Translations under genes and position numbers: made by a program
The notes under the pieces: model-generated
Database searches by the model: none
Told to the model about the DNA's origin: nothing
Seen by the model: only the letters and a program-made list of their open reading frames with translations
Shown: one piece after another, positions 16,378-24,246 of the stretch
How the letters are laid out: each line of letters starts with the position of its first letter
How positions within the stretch are numbered: position 1 is the first letter of the stretch
Source of the DNA: Paenibacillus sp. PL91
GTDB lineage: Bacteria > Bacillota > Bacilli > Paenibacillales > Paenibacillaceae
Assembly: GCF_012935325.2 (NCBI RefSeq)
Contig: NZ_JABBYG020000008.1
Coordinates: 1-64,000, forward strand
Reading direction: 5' to 3'
DNA: 64,000 bases

Positions 16378-16416
16378 AAAGAAGGCAATCCCGCGAATAG
16401 CGGTGATTGCCTTCTT
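16378..16416. terminator. Bidirectional terminator
   Basis: AAAGAAGGCAATC pairs with GATTGCCTTCTTT around a loop, with T on both strands. It separates the TraB gene (plus) from the minus-strand operon. Confidence 0.88.
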
Positions 16417-16434
16417 TTTATGATGGGGCGTTTC

Positions 16435-17322
16435 TTAATAAGAGTCCTGCTGCTGCTGTTTCTGCTTTAGCTCAACGAGCAGCGCATGAAGCTGCTCCGT
16501 CGCTAGCCCGTGCAGCACAAGACGAAAGCCTGCTTTCAGCGTCGTTAGCGGTACCATGGGATGCTTGTTATTGATGAGCGCGAGCCGGTCATTGCTGCCG
16601 ATGATCTTGGACGCAAGGATGCCGATCGTTTCATCCAATTGGAGCGAGTTGGTCGCCCGCCAGAAGTCATTGTCCGTCAGGAACATTTGGTAGACGGGTG
16701 TGAAGCATTCAATCGCTGTCGTCAAATCCATAAAGTTGGTCCAGCGCGCCGGCAAGGGCTCAATGGGCAGCGGCGATTCGGTAATCGAGCTGAAATTAAG
16801 CATCGCTTGCTTCTTTACGACGAGTCCCTTTTCACGCAGCTCCCGGTTAAGGTTGATGACGAAATTATATAAATTTAAGTCATGAATTAAAAATAGATCA
16901 TCCTTCACTGGCTCGAGATTCGTCGGCTTGAGCGGATTCATCTCAATCTGGACGCCAGGCACATTGTCGCGTATAAAGCCCAGCACCTCGGAGCCTAGGT
17001 AAAAGTGGCGCAGTATCATAAAGTTGGCGCTCGGGCTGACGAAGGTTTTCATTCCAAAATGAAGCACGCGGTGCAGCAGCCGAGACGATGTGAGCGCCTT
17101 CGGTACGATGACTTTATAAATTTGCAGCAAAATAATCATCAGCCGCGCGAACGGTCTCAGCAGGGGCAATAGAAATTGCCGCGATTTGCTGGAGCAATCC
17201 TTGAGATAAGCTGCCTTCGCCTCCTCATTAAAGGGAATGCTCTGATCCAAGTAGATGGCGAGAAACGGATTCGGATCGTTTTTGTCATGCGGCATATTTT
17301 CAAAATAATCGGCTTCACTCAT
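16435..17322 (-). CDS. Uncharacterised protein, partner of KAS III fusion
   Basis: 295 aa. I do not recognise the family. It has no signal peptide. A moderately hydrophobic stretch (about residues 50-72, FLLPLLRPFARLMIILLQIY) and the helix after it may contact membrane or acyl chains. Possible functional residues are His104 in MILRHFYLGSE and the HDLNLYNFVINLNREL segment near 148. The C-terminus ends in a Gln-rich tail. The start overlaps the stop of the upstream gene by four bases (ATGA), a sign of translational coupling, so the two products probably act together. A lipid-related role is inferred only from the partner. Confidence 0.8.
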   Translation of the reverse strand: MSEADYFENMPHDKNDPNPFLAIYLDQSIPFNEEAKAAYLKDCSSKSRQFLLPLLRPFARLMIILLQIYKVIVPKALTSSRLLHRVLHFGMKTFVSPSANFMILRHFYLGSEVLGFIRDNVPGVQIEMNPLKPTNLEPVKDDLFLIHDLNLYNFVINLNRELREKGLVVKKQAMLNFSSITESPLPIEPLPARWTNFMDLTTAIECFTPVYQMFLTDNDFWRATNSLQLDETIGILASKIIGSNDRLALINNKHPMVPLTTLKAGFRLVLHGLATEQLHALLVELKQKQQQQDSY

Positions 17323-19184
17323 ACGTTTCCCAGCTCCTCTAATTGCAGCAGGTAAAGCCTTGCTGTCGTTTTAGCTGTTTTGACGATTCGCGCCGCAATT
17401 TCTGCCGTCAGCATGGGATGCGAAACGACGGCCTCAAGCCGCTCAAAATGCTTCTCGTCGGAGTCGCTGTGATAGAGCAGGAATGACACTTCCTCATCGC
17501 TAAGACCAAGCTGATCGCGAATCATCTCGCCCCAGTAGCGCGCCATTCGGCAGCCAAGTCCTTCGATAATCCACATGGCTCCGATGAGATCGATTGGATT
17601 ATCGCGGCTTGCCCGCTGGAACAAATAGGCGGACAACGCCTCGCTGCCGATATTTTTTTCGCCTGCTTGAATCCTAGCGGGATCCCCTCCGACAGCTGCA
17701 TAGTTGCGCTCTAAAATTTGAAAGTCGCGATGCTCGTCGCGCGCATGGGCGATAAACGTTGAACGAAGATCGATATGCTCAATCGCGATATACGAGGCAG
17801 CACGGGCGATCCATTGCGAGCCGTCAATAACCTGCTGGCGAATGTTTTCCATAAGCGCCATATAATCATGAAGCGTGAATTTGTTGCTGTACAGCTTATG
17901 AATAACCGGAACATGCGCGAGCTTTTGCTCAAAATCGATCCACACCTGCACGAGCTGCCTTACGAGCTGAGCCTGAACGCGATCTGCTTGATCGTACGCC
18001 AGATGAGGCGCTTCGGGCTGCCTCTCCTCGAAAGCAGGCTTCGCTGCATTAGCCTCAGAGCCAACAACGGTCAGCAGCATATACGAGGTTTGAAATCTGC
18101 CGCTCTCCGGTACCATGCACAGCACCTGCTCGCCAGCCTTAAGATGCCCCTCATTAAGCAGCTCCTCCAGCATAATATAGATCGACGCCGCGCCGGTATT
18201 GCCCTTCGTATAGAGGTTCGTGAACCATTTCTCCTCGGGAATCGTAAGCCCGCCAAGCTTCAGCAGCTTGAATATTTCCTCACGGAAAAAATGGGACGAA
18301 TAATGGCATACCATCCAATCGATAGCCGCAGGGTCAACCTTGCCCTCCTCCACGAGCTCGAAGAAGCGATTAACCCCGATCTTCGGCATTTCGCGAACGA
18401 GCCTAATGTCCTGCTTTAGATTAATGGCGCCGTCACTCGCCGCTTCATGAATGGACGGATAGTCAAGCCAGCAAGCATGCTCATCATTCTCCTTATTGGT
18501 TCCAGCATACATGCAGACGTCATAAAGATTCGCATACGATTTGTTGTCGATCCATTCGATTCGAAGCGACAAGCCGCTCGCTGCGGGCTGGTGCTGGAGA
18601 ACCGCCGCGCCTGCGCCATCGGACAGCATAAACCGCAGGAAGTCGGTATCAAAAGGGATGGGGCGGTCAGCCAATGCCTCCTGCGCTTCGAACCTCGTAT
18701 GCTTAAACACGCGGCTCGGAAATTCGCTGGCGCAGGAAATCGCTGTCCGCTGCTCGCCGGATTGTACATGCAGATAGGCGTTTTTCATTGCTTGCATGCC
18801 GCTGGCGCAAACGCCATGATGGGTCGCGACCTCGATGACCGGCAGGCCCGTTTCGGCATGAACCATGCTGGCGAAGCCCGGCACCAGCATATCGCCTTGC
18901 GTCGTGCCGACAGCGAGGAAATCGACCTTGTCGCTAAGCACCTCCTTATTACGCGCAAGCGCATCCTGGATGGCGAGCCCAGCCATTTCCGCATTCGAGT
19001 AAAGGCTCTTCTGCTCCTTGTTTATGGCATAGTGCCGATAGCGAATTTGATTTTGCTCGAGGATGCGCCGTTTTGACTTAGAGGCTTTGCCGCCTATTTT
19101 GCCAAGATAATGCTCGATTTCTTCATTGCCGACAGGCGGTCCGGGCAAAAACTTCCCGATGCTCGTGATATAAACAAAATTCAT
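17319..19184 (-). CDS. Ketoacyl synthase III fused to heme-oxygenase-like (candidate diiron) domain
   Basis: 621 aa from the ATG at 19184, which follows GGAGGTG. Residues 1 to about 375 are a 3-oxoacyl-ACP synthase III (FabH-like) fold with a full catalytic set: Cys126 in HHGVCASGM, His294 in VCHYSSH and Asn329 in YTKGNTGAAS. Residues about 395-621 are all-helical and resemble the heme-oxygenase-like iron enzymes: HARDEHRDFQILERNYAAVGGDP at 480-502, Glu541 in IIEGLG, and H-x3-D-x2-H at 572-579 (HSDSDEKH). The last pattern fits ligand sets in CADD and SznF; the ligands of the first helix pair cannot be assigned. A synthase that loads or condenses an acyl group, then an oxidative step on it, is the natural reading. 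The product is unknown. Confidence 0.85.
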   Translation of the reverse strand: MNFVYITSIGKFLPGPPVGNEEIEHYLGKIGGKASKSKRRILEQNQIRYRHYAINKEQKSLYSNAEMAGLAIQDALARNKEVLSDKVDFLAVGTTQGDMLVPGFASMVHAETGLPVIEVATHHGVCASGMQAMKNAYLHVQSGEQRTAISCASEFPSRVFKHTRFEAQEALADRPIPFDTDFLRFMLSDGAGAAVLQHQPAASGLSLRIEWIDNKSYANLYDVCMYAGTNKENDEHACWLDYPSIHEAASDGAINLKQDIRLVREMPKIGVNRFFELVEEGKVDPAAIDWMVCHYSSHFFREEIFKLLKLGGLTIPEEKWFTNLYTKGNTGAASIYIMLEELLNEGHLKAGEQVLCMVPESGRFQTSYMLLTVVGSEANAAKPAFEERQPEAPHLAYDQADRVQAQLVRQLVQVWIDFEQKLAHVPVIHKLYSNKFTLHDYMALMENIRQQVIDGSQWIARAASYIAIEHIDLRSTFIAHARDEHRDFQILERNYAAVGGDPARIQAGEKNIGSEALSAYLFQRASRDNPIDLIGAMWIIEGLGCRMARYWGEMIRDQLGLSDEEVSFLLYHSDSDEKHFERLEAVVSHPMLTAEIAARIVKTAKTTARLYLLQLEELGNV

Positions 19185-19244
19185 GAAGCACCTCCACAAT
19201 CAAAATATACCTATGTCATATGATCGATGATGCCGCGATTTAAG

Positions 19245-19275
19245 CCAAGTACCAACTTTATTTGGTACCGCTTGG
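19245..19275 (-). promoter_or_regulatory. Inverted repeat upstream of KAS III fusion gene
   Basis: GTACCAA and TTGGTAC (19249-19255 and 19262-19268) flank a 6-base centre, with further imperfect pairing CCAA/TTGG outside. It lies about 60 bases before the KAS III start and just upstream of the divergent ABC-F promoter, where an operator would be expected. Confidence 0.45.
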
Positions 19276-19285
19276 AAAGTTAGGC

Positions 19286-19315
19286 TTGAAAACGGATTCG
19301 ACAGTCCGATATAAT
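19286..19315 (+). promoter_or_regulatory. Promoter of ABC-F gene
   Basis: TTGAAA at 19286-19291, 18-base spacer, perfect TATAAT at 19310-19315. The start codon of the ABC-F gene is about 300 bases downstream, leaving a long leader. Confidence 0.75.
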
Positions 19316-19320
19316 AGATG

Positions 19321-19619
19321 CATATCAAAACTGATGACTGACGGAGGTAACCCAGCCGATGAAGTAAGTACACGATTCCTGCAAACAACTTGTCTAAGTA
19401 CAAGCGGCGTTCTCGCAAGCGAGAACCGGTCAGGGATACGTGCGTCGATTTGGGGACTTATGGATAGTCAATCAGCAGCGATAGATATGAGATGCATGCC
19501 CGCGATTCTGTGGTGTGACGCATCCTTATTTCGTTTACCTGATATTCCCCTGCGTATTCGACCGTGTGCCGCTGGCCACGGTTTTTTATTATGTATTCGG
19601 AAATGGGGAATGTTCCTTG
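19321..19619 (+). promoter_or_regulatory. Transcribed leader with likely attenuation
   Basis: From promoter to ABC-F start there are about 300 untranslated bases. A strong GGAGGT (19343-19348) stands 10 bases before ATG-AAG-TAA (19359-19367), a possible two-codon leader peptide. Next are the hairpin CTTGT/ACAAG, then GTTCTCGC/GCGAGAAC (19409-19426), then a terminator at 19560. CGGTC at 19427-19431 can pair with GACCG at 19560-19564, the left arm of the terminator, giving a possible antiterminator. A longer frame from 19334 runs through the leader into the gene but lacks its own binding site. Confidence 0.6.
19560..19587 (+). terminator. Intrinsic terminator inside ABC-F leader
   Basis: ACCGTG pairs with CACGGT around a 10-base loop, followed directly by six T. 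It is 33 bases before the start codon, inside the transcript of the gene it precedes. Confidence 0.75.
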
Positions 19620-21434
19620 ATGCTATTAAAAGTGAAACAGATAACGAAAGAATGGGACGGCAATACACTGTTCGAAAATATAAGCTTTGAGGTTAAGGAG
19701 GGTGAGCGGCTGGCGCTGTTCGGACGCAATGGCGTTGGCAAAACGACGCTGCTGCAGGGCTTGACCGGAAGGCTATCGCTTGATGGCGGCGAGGTGCAGC
19801 GCTTACTGCCTTTAGAAGCATGGGGCTGGCTTGACCAGCAGGCGCAGATGGACTCGTCGCTCACGCTGCTCGAGTTCGTTCAAGCAGGATCGAATCAATT
19901 GTTCGGTTTGAAGAGAGCGATGGCTGAGCTGACGCTGCGGATGCAAGAGGAGACGAGCGACGAGCTATTAAGCCGTTATAGCGAGCTGTATGAAAGGTAT
20001 GCGCAGCTTGATGGCTATAGCTGGGAGATTAAATCGGAAAGATGCTTAACGCAGCTTAGCTTTGACTCATCATTATGGAGCCTGCCATTTGCGAGTCTCA
20101 GTGGCGGACAGAAGACGAAAGCACAGCTGGCGGCGCTTATGGTCAGGGAACCGAAGCTGGTCATACTCGATGAGCCAACGAATCATTTGGATTCGGACGC
20201 GCTTGATTGGTTGGAGCAATGGGTACGATCGTATCCGGGTACGATCGTTTATGTGTCGCATGACCGGACGTTTATCGACCGTACGGCAACGTCCGTTCTG
20301 GAGCTGGAGCGCCATGGCTGCCGCCGTTATCCAGGCGGCTACACCGAATATAAGGCGCAGAAGGAGCTTGAGCTAAGGACGCAGGAGGCGCTGCACAAGA
20401 AGCAGCAGCTGGATCGGGAGAAGCTGCTCGAGAGCATTCGGATGTATGCGGAATGGTTCCAGCAAGCGCATAAGGCTGCAGGACAAAATGATTTTTTGAG
20501 ATCAAAATCGAAGAAAAACGTTTCGCGCCTGCATGCGAAGGAATCGGCTTTAGCGCGGTTAGACAGTGATAAGGTGCAGAAGCCACGCGAGGAATCGCAG
20601 CTCCGCATGCATTTGGAGACGGATGGCTTTGCGGCATCGACGCTGCTGCGCATGGAGAATGTTGGTTTTGCTTATGAGGGGCGCGGGCAAGTGTTCAGCC
20701 AGCTTAACCTTTCGATAGAACGAGGCGACCGGCTTGCTGTGTTAGGTCCAAACGGGGCGGGAAAGTCCACGCTGCTGAAGCTGGCGACCGGAAACTTAAC
20801 GCCTACTGCCGGCAAAGTGACCATTCATCCGCAAACGAAGATCGGTTATTTTGAGCAGGAGCTGGATAAGCTCGATAGCGATACAACCATTCTGGATAGT
20901 TTGCTGATGATTCCGGAGATGACGCAATCACATGCGCGTACGATTTTGGGCTGCTTCTTGTTTTCGAAGGAGGATGTGTTCAAACGCATTGGGGATTTGA
21001 GCATGGGCGAGAAATGCAGAGTCGCGTTTCTGAAGCTGTATTTTGGCAAAGCGAATTTGCTCGTGCTGGATGAACCGACGAACTATCTAGATGTGAGTAC
21101 ACGCGAGCAGGTAGAGGAGGCGCTTTCGCATTATCCCGGCGCCGTTCTTCTTGTGACCCATGACCGCTATTTGATCCGCCAAGCAGCTAATCGCTTGCTT
21201 GTGATGGATGGGCATAACGAGCCGAGCTTGTTTCCCGGAACGTATGAGGAGTACACGTCAAAGGATCGCAGCCGATTGCTCTCGCCGGAGGAGCAGCTAA
21301 GCCAGAATGAGCAGGAAATGCTTCAGCTTCGTTTAGCTCAGCTCATGAGCAGCACCCAGCCGGACGACCATGAGGAGCAGCGGCAGCTTATGCTGGAAAT
21401 CCGCAGAGTACGCGAGCAAATAAATAGCCAGTAA
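19620..21434 (+). CDS. ABC-F family ATPase, likely ribosomal protection type
   Basis: 604 aa, two ABC domains and no membrane segment. I chose ATG 19620, where similarity begins (MLLKVKQITKEWDG). Domain 1 has Walker A GRNGVGKTT (about residues 37-45), signature SLSGGQK and Walker B LVILDEPTNHLD. Domain 2 has GPNGAGKST, LSMGEK and LLVLDEPTNYLD. Between them is a charged linker (about 265-345) of the P-site tRNA interaction type. ABC-F proteins clear antibiotics from the ribosome or tune translation. The attenuator-like leader resembles those of Vga/VmlR-type resistance genes and favours a resistance role; the drug class is not predictable. Confidence 0.9.
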   Translation: MLLKVKQITKEWDGNTLFENISFEVKEGERLALFGRNGVGKTTLLQGLTGRLSLDGGEVQRLLPLEAWGWLDQQAQMDSSLTLLEFVQAGSNQLFGLKRAMAELTLRMQEETSDELLSRYSELYERYAQLDGYSWEIKSERCLTQLSFDSSLWSLPFASLSGGQKTKAQLAALMVREPKLVILDEPTNHLDSDALDWLEQWVRSYPGTIVYVSHDRTFIDRTATSVLELERHGCRRYPGGYTEYKAQKELELRTQEALHKKQQLDREKLLESIRMYAEWFQQAHKAAGQNDFLRSKSKKNVSRLHAKESALARLDSDKVQKPREESQLRMHLETDGFAASTLLRMENVGFAYEGRGQVFSQLNLSIERGDRLAVLGPNGAGKSTLLKLATGNLTPTAGKVTIHPQTKIGYFEQELDKLDSDTTILDSLLMIPEMTQSHARTILGCFLFSKEDVFKRIGDLSMGEKCRVAFLKLYFGKANLLVLDEPTNYLDVSTREQVEEALSHYPGAVLLVTHDRYLIRQAANRLLVMDGHNEPSLFPGTYEEYTSKDRSRLLSPEEQLSQNEQEMLQLRLAQLMSSTQPDDHEEQRQLMLEIRRVREQINSQ

Positions 21435-21539
21435 CGATTTACCCGCAGAAGAAAGCAACCTTTCCTATACTTGCAGCGTTTGTATATTAGTTGAAATAAT
21501 GGAAATAGGTGGACTTCGGAGCTTGCTAGCGGAGTCCCC

Positions 21540-21848
21540 TCACTTCAGCATCAGATAGACATGGTCTACGGACTGCATCGCATATTCCTTCTGAATCAGT
21601 TCGCCATCCTCGACTATAGCCAAGCACGGAACGCTGGAAATTTGCCACTGCTCACGAAGTCGCGGCGCATAGTTTATATTCAGCTTGTAAAGCGGGACGG
21701 AAATGCCGGTCAACTCAGCAATTTCCAGCATGCGTTCGCCGATTTTGCATGTGCCGCACAAAGGGGTAAAGAAATATACAGCAGCTTTGCCGCTTTCGGC
21801 TAACAGAATATTCTGCAGAGATGCTTCATTTTGTTCTTGAATAGCCAT
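21540..21848 (-). CDS. Thioredoxin family protein
   Basis: 102 aa. The ATG at 21848 is preferred over 21854 because AAGGAG then stands at proper spacing. The active site is Cys31-Gly-Thr-Cys34 in TPLCGTCKIGERM, and the cis-proline is present in ISSVPCLAIVEDG. It lacks a signal peptide, so it is cytoplasmic. The active-site dipeptide GT differs from the GP of housekeeping thioredoxin, so it is probably a specialised thioredoxin-like protein of the YtpP/YusE kind. It converges with the ABC-F gene. Confidence 0.88.
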   Translation of the reverse strand: MAIQEQNEASLQNILLAESGKAAVYFFTPLCGTCKIGERMLEIAELTGISVPLYKLNINYAPRLREQWQISSVPCLAIVEDGELIQKEYAMQSVDHVYLMLK

Positions 21849-21933
21849 CCTCATACTCCTTTTTTACGTTTATAAAAGTAATGTACTCTATTCGCATGCG
21901 ATACACAATAACGATTGATTTCATGGTTACGGG

Positions 21934-22239
21934 GTGAATACGATCATAAAGAAGAAGAAGATCATTCTTATAAGCGCCGCTATTTTGGTGATTGCCCCTT
22001 TGTTTCTAAGCTCTCTATCTCCTGAGTGGACCATTCGCAGGCATATTCTTGCGAGCTTACAGCCAATCAACAGCTTACAAGCTGCCATTACGCCAATGGG
22101 AGTAGTGGATGCGGAGTATGGCCATTTGTACAATGTCAGCGGTTATATGTCCAAGGCAACGGGAGATGAACTGGGTGTCGTTTATTTAAAAGAGCTTGGC
22201 CCCTTCTGGTATGTGGCAGGTGTAGGAACAGGGCCATAA
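21934..22239 (+). CDS. Small membrane-anchored hypothetical protein
   Basis: 101 aa if it starts at GTG 21934. The start is uncertain because GGGG directly overlaps the GTG and no other binding site is clear. A basic KKKK segment is followed by one hydrophobic stretch (about residues 11-28), then an extracytoplasmic part of about 70 residues with YNVSGYMSKATGDELGVVYLKELGPFWYV. That is a signal-anchor layout. I do not recognise a family. It is divergent from the thioredoxin gene. Confidence 0.6.
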   Translation: MNTIIKKKKIILISAAILVIAPLFLSSLSPEWTIRRHILASLQPINSLQAAITPMGVVDAEYGHLYNVSGYMSKATGDELGVVYLKELGPFWYVAGVGTGP

Positions 22240-22388
22240 GAAGAACGGCTTCATGTTGGGATGAGGATAGCTTACAGTGGCTGATGGTTAAAACATGCGA
22301 ATAAAGGTATGGAATAAAAGGGGAAAAGCTAACTTGGAGTAAATGGCATATGGCGCGAAAAAAAAACGAAGTTGACGTAATGAAAAGA

Positions 22389-22427
22389 AGGCAGAGAGCC
22401 GTTGCGCTTGTTCTGCTTTTTTTATTT
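22389..22427 (+). terminator. Terminator for plus-strand hypothetical gene
   Basis: GGCAGAGAGC pairs imperfectly with GCTTGTTCTGC, followed by seven T. It is 150 bases after the small gene that ends at 22239. Confidence 0.55.
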
Positions 22428-22520
22428 ATTCGAGAGGAGGAGCGATAGCAAAAACAGTCCATTAATGAGGAGCAAAGCACCAAAGATAAGACCTGTTTTA
22501 TTCCGTTTTATAAATTCCAT
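22422..22520 (-). CDS. Small hydrophobic protein, 32 aa
   Basis: The minus-strand frame begins ATG at 22520, eight bases after GAGGTG. It encodes MEFIKRNK, then a hydrophobic run with GALLLINGLFLLSLLL, ending SNK. That is a single membrane helix after a basic start, typical of small Bacillota membrane peptides. The function is unknown. Confidence 0.5.
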   Translation of the reverse strand: MEFIKRNKTGLIFGALLLINGLFLLSLLLSNK

Positions 22521-22950
22521 ACAAACACCTCGTTAATGCGTATTTACTGTTTATAATTATCTCGCTTATTATCTGATTTTTCCACCTTTTTTTTAGAGGA
22601 CGAGCAGAGAATAATAATATGTCGGTTAGAGAGCTTGGATACGACAGTTTCGGCGGGCCATGATCCCTTTATGTTTCTTTATTTGAAGAAATTTGTAATT
22701 GGAATGTCGGTTGTTATAAAATTAAAAGCGTGGTGCTCCAAGATGGAGCCATCTCTGCAATACCGCTTTTCCCATGTGGAGTTTCCGTAAAGAAGAGGTA
22801 ATATTCAGGTTTTGTAGAATAATGCAGTGATCACGCTTTTTTTTTGGAACTTACATGTCGAATAGGCGTATTGTTGGGTAGAGCTTTTGTAACAATACCT
22901 GCTATTAAATGATTCTAGACGTTTACATTATGGAAAGGGGGTGCAATACA
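22521..22950. other. Non-coding gap before the Ter cluster
   Basis: No gene is supported. A small hairpin GCTCC/GGAGC occurs near 22735. The rest is AT-rich and presumably holds the Ter operon promoter, but no box pair with good spacing could be picked. Confidence 0.5.
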
Positions 22951-23544
22951 ATGGGTATCTCTCTCGTTAAAGGTCAAAAGGTTGATTTGACAAAAGGAAA
23001 TGCCGGTCTTACTAAAGTAATCGTTGGATTGGGTTGGGACCCTGCTGAAGTGAAGGGCGGTTTCTTCGGAATGAAGAAGGCGGCTAACGTGGATTGTGAT
23101 GCATCAGCTTTATTGCTGGATGCTAACGGCAAGCTAAGCGGCGAGAAAAATCTTGTTTGCTTCTATAATAAGCAGAGCGGTGACGGCTCCGTCGTCCATT
23201 CGGGCGACAACATTACGGGCGAAGGCGATGGCGACGATGAGCAAATTATCGTACAGCTTGACCGTGTTCCGGACCATATTCACAAAATTCTTTGCGTGGT
23301 CAACATTTACGAATGTGAATCCAGACGCCAAGATTTTGGCATGATCAAATCCGCTTTTATCCGCATCGTGAATCCAGCCAACAATCAAGAGCTTATTCGT
23401 TTCAATTTGACGGATAATTATTCTGGTAAAACAGCATTGGTCGTCGGTGAGCTTTACAGACACAGCGGTGAATGGAAGTTTAATGCAATTGGCGAAGGCA
23501 CTCATGCTGCCCACGTTGATATCTTTGCTCGTCAATACCAATAA
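22951..23544 (+). CDS. TerD family protein (first of four)
   Basis: 197 aa from ATG 22951 behind AAAGGGGGTG; the frame upstream is unlikely. It starts with the universal TerD signature GQKVDLTKGNAGLTKVIVGLGWD. It carries an insert KGGFFGMKKAANVDCDASALLLD and the Ca2+-binding acidic loop SGDNITGEGDGDDE. This copy is the most divergent of the four and has DCDAS where the others have DLDAS. TerD proteins bind calcium and belong to tellurite, phage and oxidative stress responses. It is the first gene of the Ter operon, 26 bases before the next TerD. Confidence 0.93.
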   Translation: MGISLVKGQKVDLTKGNAGLTKVIVGLGWDPAEVKGGFFGMKKAANVDCDASALLLDANGKLSGEKNLVCFYNKQSGDGSVVHSGDNITGEGDGDDEQIIVQLDRVPDHIHKILCVVNIYECESRRQDFGMIKSAFIRIVNPANNQELIRFNLTDNYSGKTALVVGELYRHSGEWKFNAIGEGTHAAHVDIFARQYQ

Positions 23545-23570
23545 TTTACCCAGAAAAGAGGTCATTTCAA

Positions 23571-24152
23571 ATGGCAATCAGCTTATCCAAAGGTCAAAAA
23601 ATCGATCTTACGAAAACAAACCCTGGTCTGACAAAAATTACGGTAGGCTTAGGCTGGGATACTAATAAATATGACGGCGGAAAAGACTTTGACCTTGATG
23701 CATCTGTATTTTGCTTGAATGCACAAGGAAAAGCTGGCTCCGAGTCGGACTTCATTTTCTACAACAACCCAAAAAACAGCAATGGCTCCGTTGTTCACAC
23801 GGGCGATAACCGTACGGGCGCAGGCGACGGCGACGATGAGCAAGTGAGCATCGACCTCTCTGCTGTTCCAGCAGAAACGGACAAAATTGCATTCTGCATC
23901 ACAATCTATGATGGACAAGAACGCAGCCAAAACTTTGGACAAGTATCCAACGCTTTCGTTCGTATCGTTGACGAGCTAAGCGGCACAGAGCTTATCCGTT
24001 ACGATCTTGGAGAAGATTTCTCCGTTGAAACGGCTGTAATCGTGGGCGAGCTTTACCGTCATTCCGGCGAATGGAAATTCAGCGCAATCGGAAGCGGCTT
24101 CCAAGACGGCCTTGGCGGTCTTGCACGCAACTACGGTCTAGCTACCAACTAA
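23571..24152 (+). CDS. TerD family protein (second)
   Basis: 193 aa. Signature GQKIDLTKTNPGLTKITVGLGWDTNKYDGGKDFDLDAS at the start; the acidic Ca2+ loop HTGDNRTGAGDGDDE is complete. The end, SGEWKFSAIGSGFQDGLGGLARNYGL, is the standard TerD C-terminus. It starts behind AAAAGAGG and is followed by a terminator-like hairpin (24169-24196), so the first two genes may be transcribed more strongly than the rest. Confidence 0.94.
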   Translation: MAISLSKGQKIDLTKTNPGLTKITVGLGWDTNKYDGGKDFDLDASVFCLNAQGKAGSESDFIFYNNPKNSNGSVVHTGDNRTGAGDGDDEQVSIDLSAVPAETDKIAFCITIYDGQERSQNFGQVSNAFVRIVDELSGTELIRYDLGEDFSVETAVIVGELYRHSGEWKFSAIGSGFQDGLGGLARNYGLATN

Positions 24153-24168
24153 TCGTTCCTCAACCCGT

Positions 24169-24196
24169 AAAGGGTCGCCAGTGGCGGCCCTTTTTT
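24169..24196 (+). terminator. Hairpin inside Ter operon
   Basis: AAGGGTCGCC pairs fully (one G:T) with GGCGGCCCTT around AGT, followed by six T. It lies between the second and third TerD genes and would set a polar step. Confidence 0.8.
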
Positions 24197-24246
24197 GAGA
24201 TAAAAGAAGCTTGTTTTATCGCAAATTCCACGAGGAGGCATTAACT

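Noticed and set aside
18447..19076. 209-codon plus-strand frame opposite the KAS III fusion
   Set aside because: The opposite strand has complete catalytic motifs; this frame has no binding site or family pattern.
22136..22483. 115-codon minus-strand frame
   Set aside because: It overlaps two better-supported small genes, crosses a terminator and has no binding site.
22871..22908. Promoter boxes before the Ter operon
   Set aside because: TTGTTG or TTGTAA pair with TATTAA only at 26 or 10 bases, outside the usable spacing.
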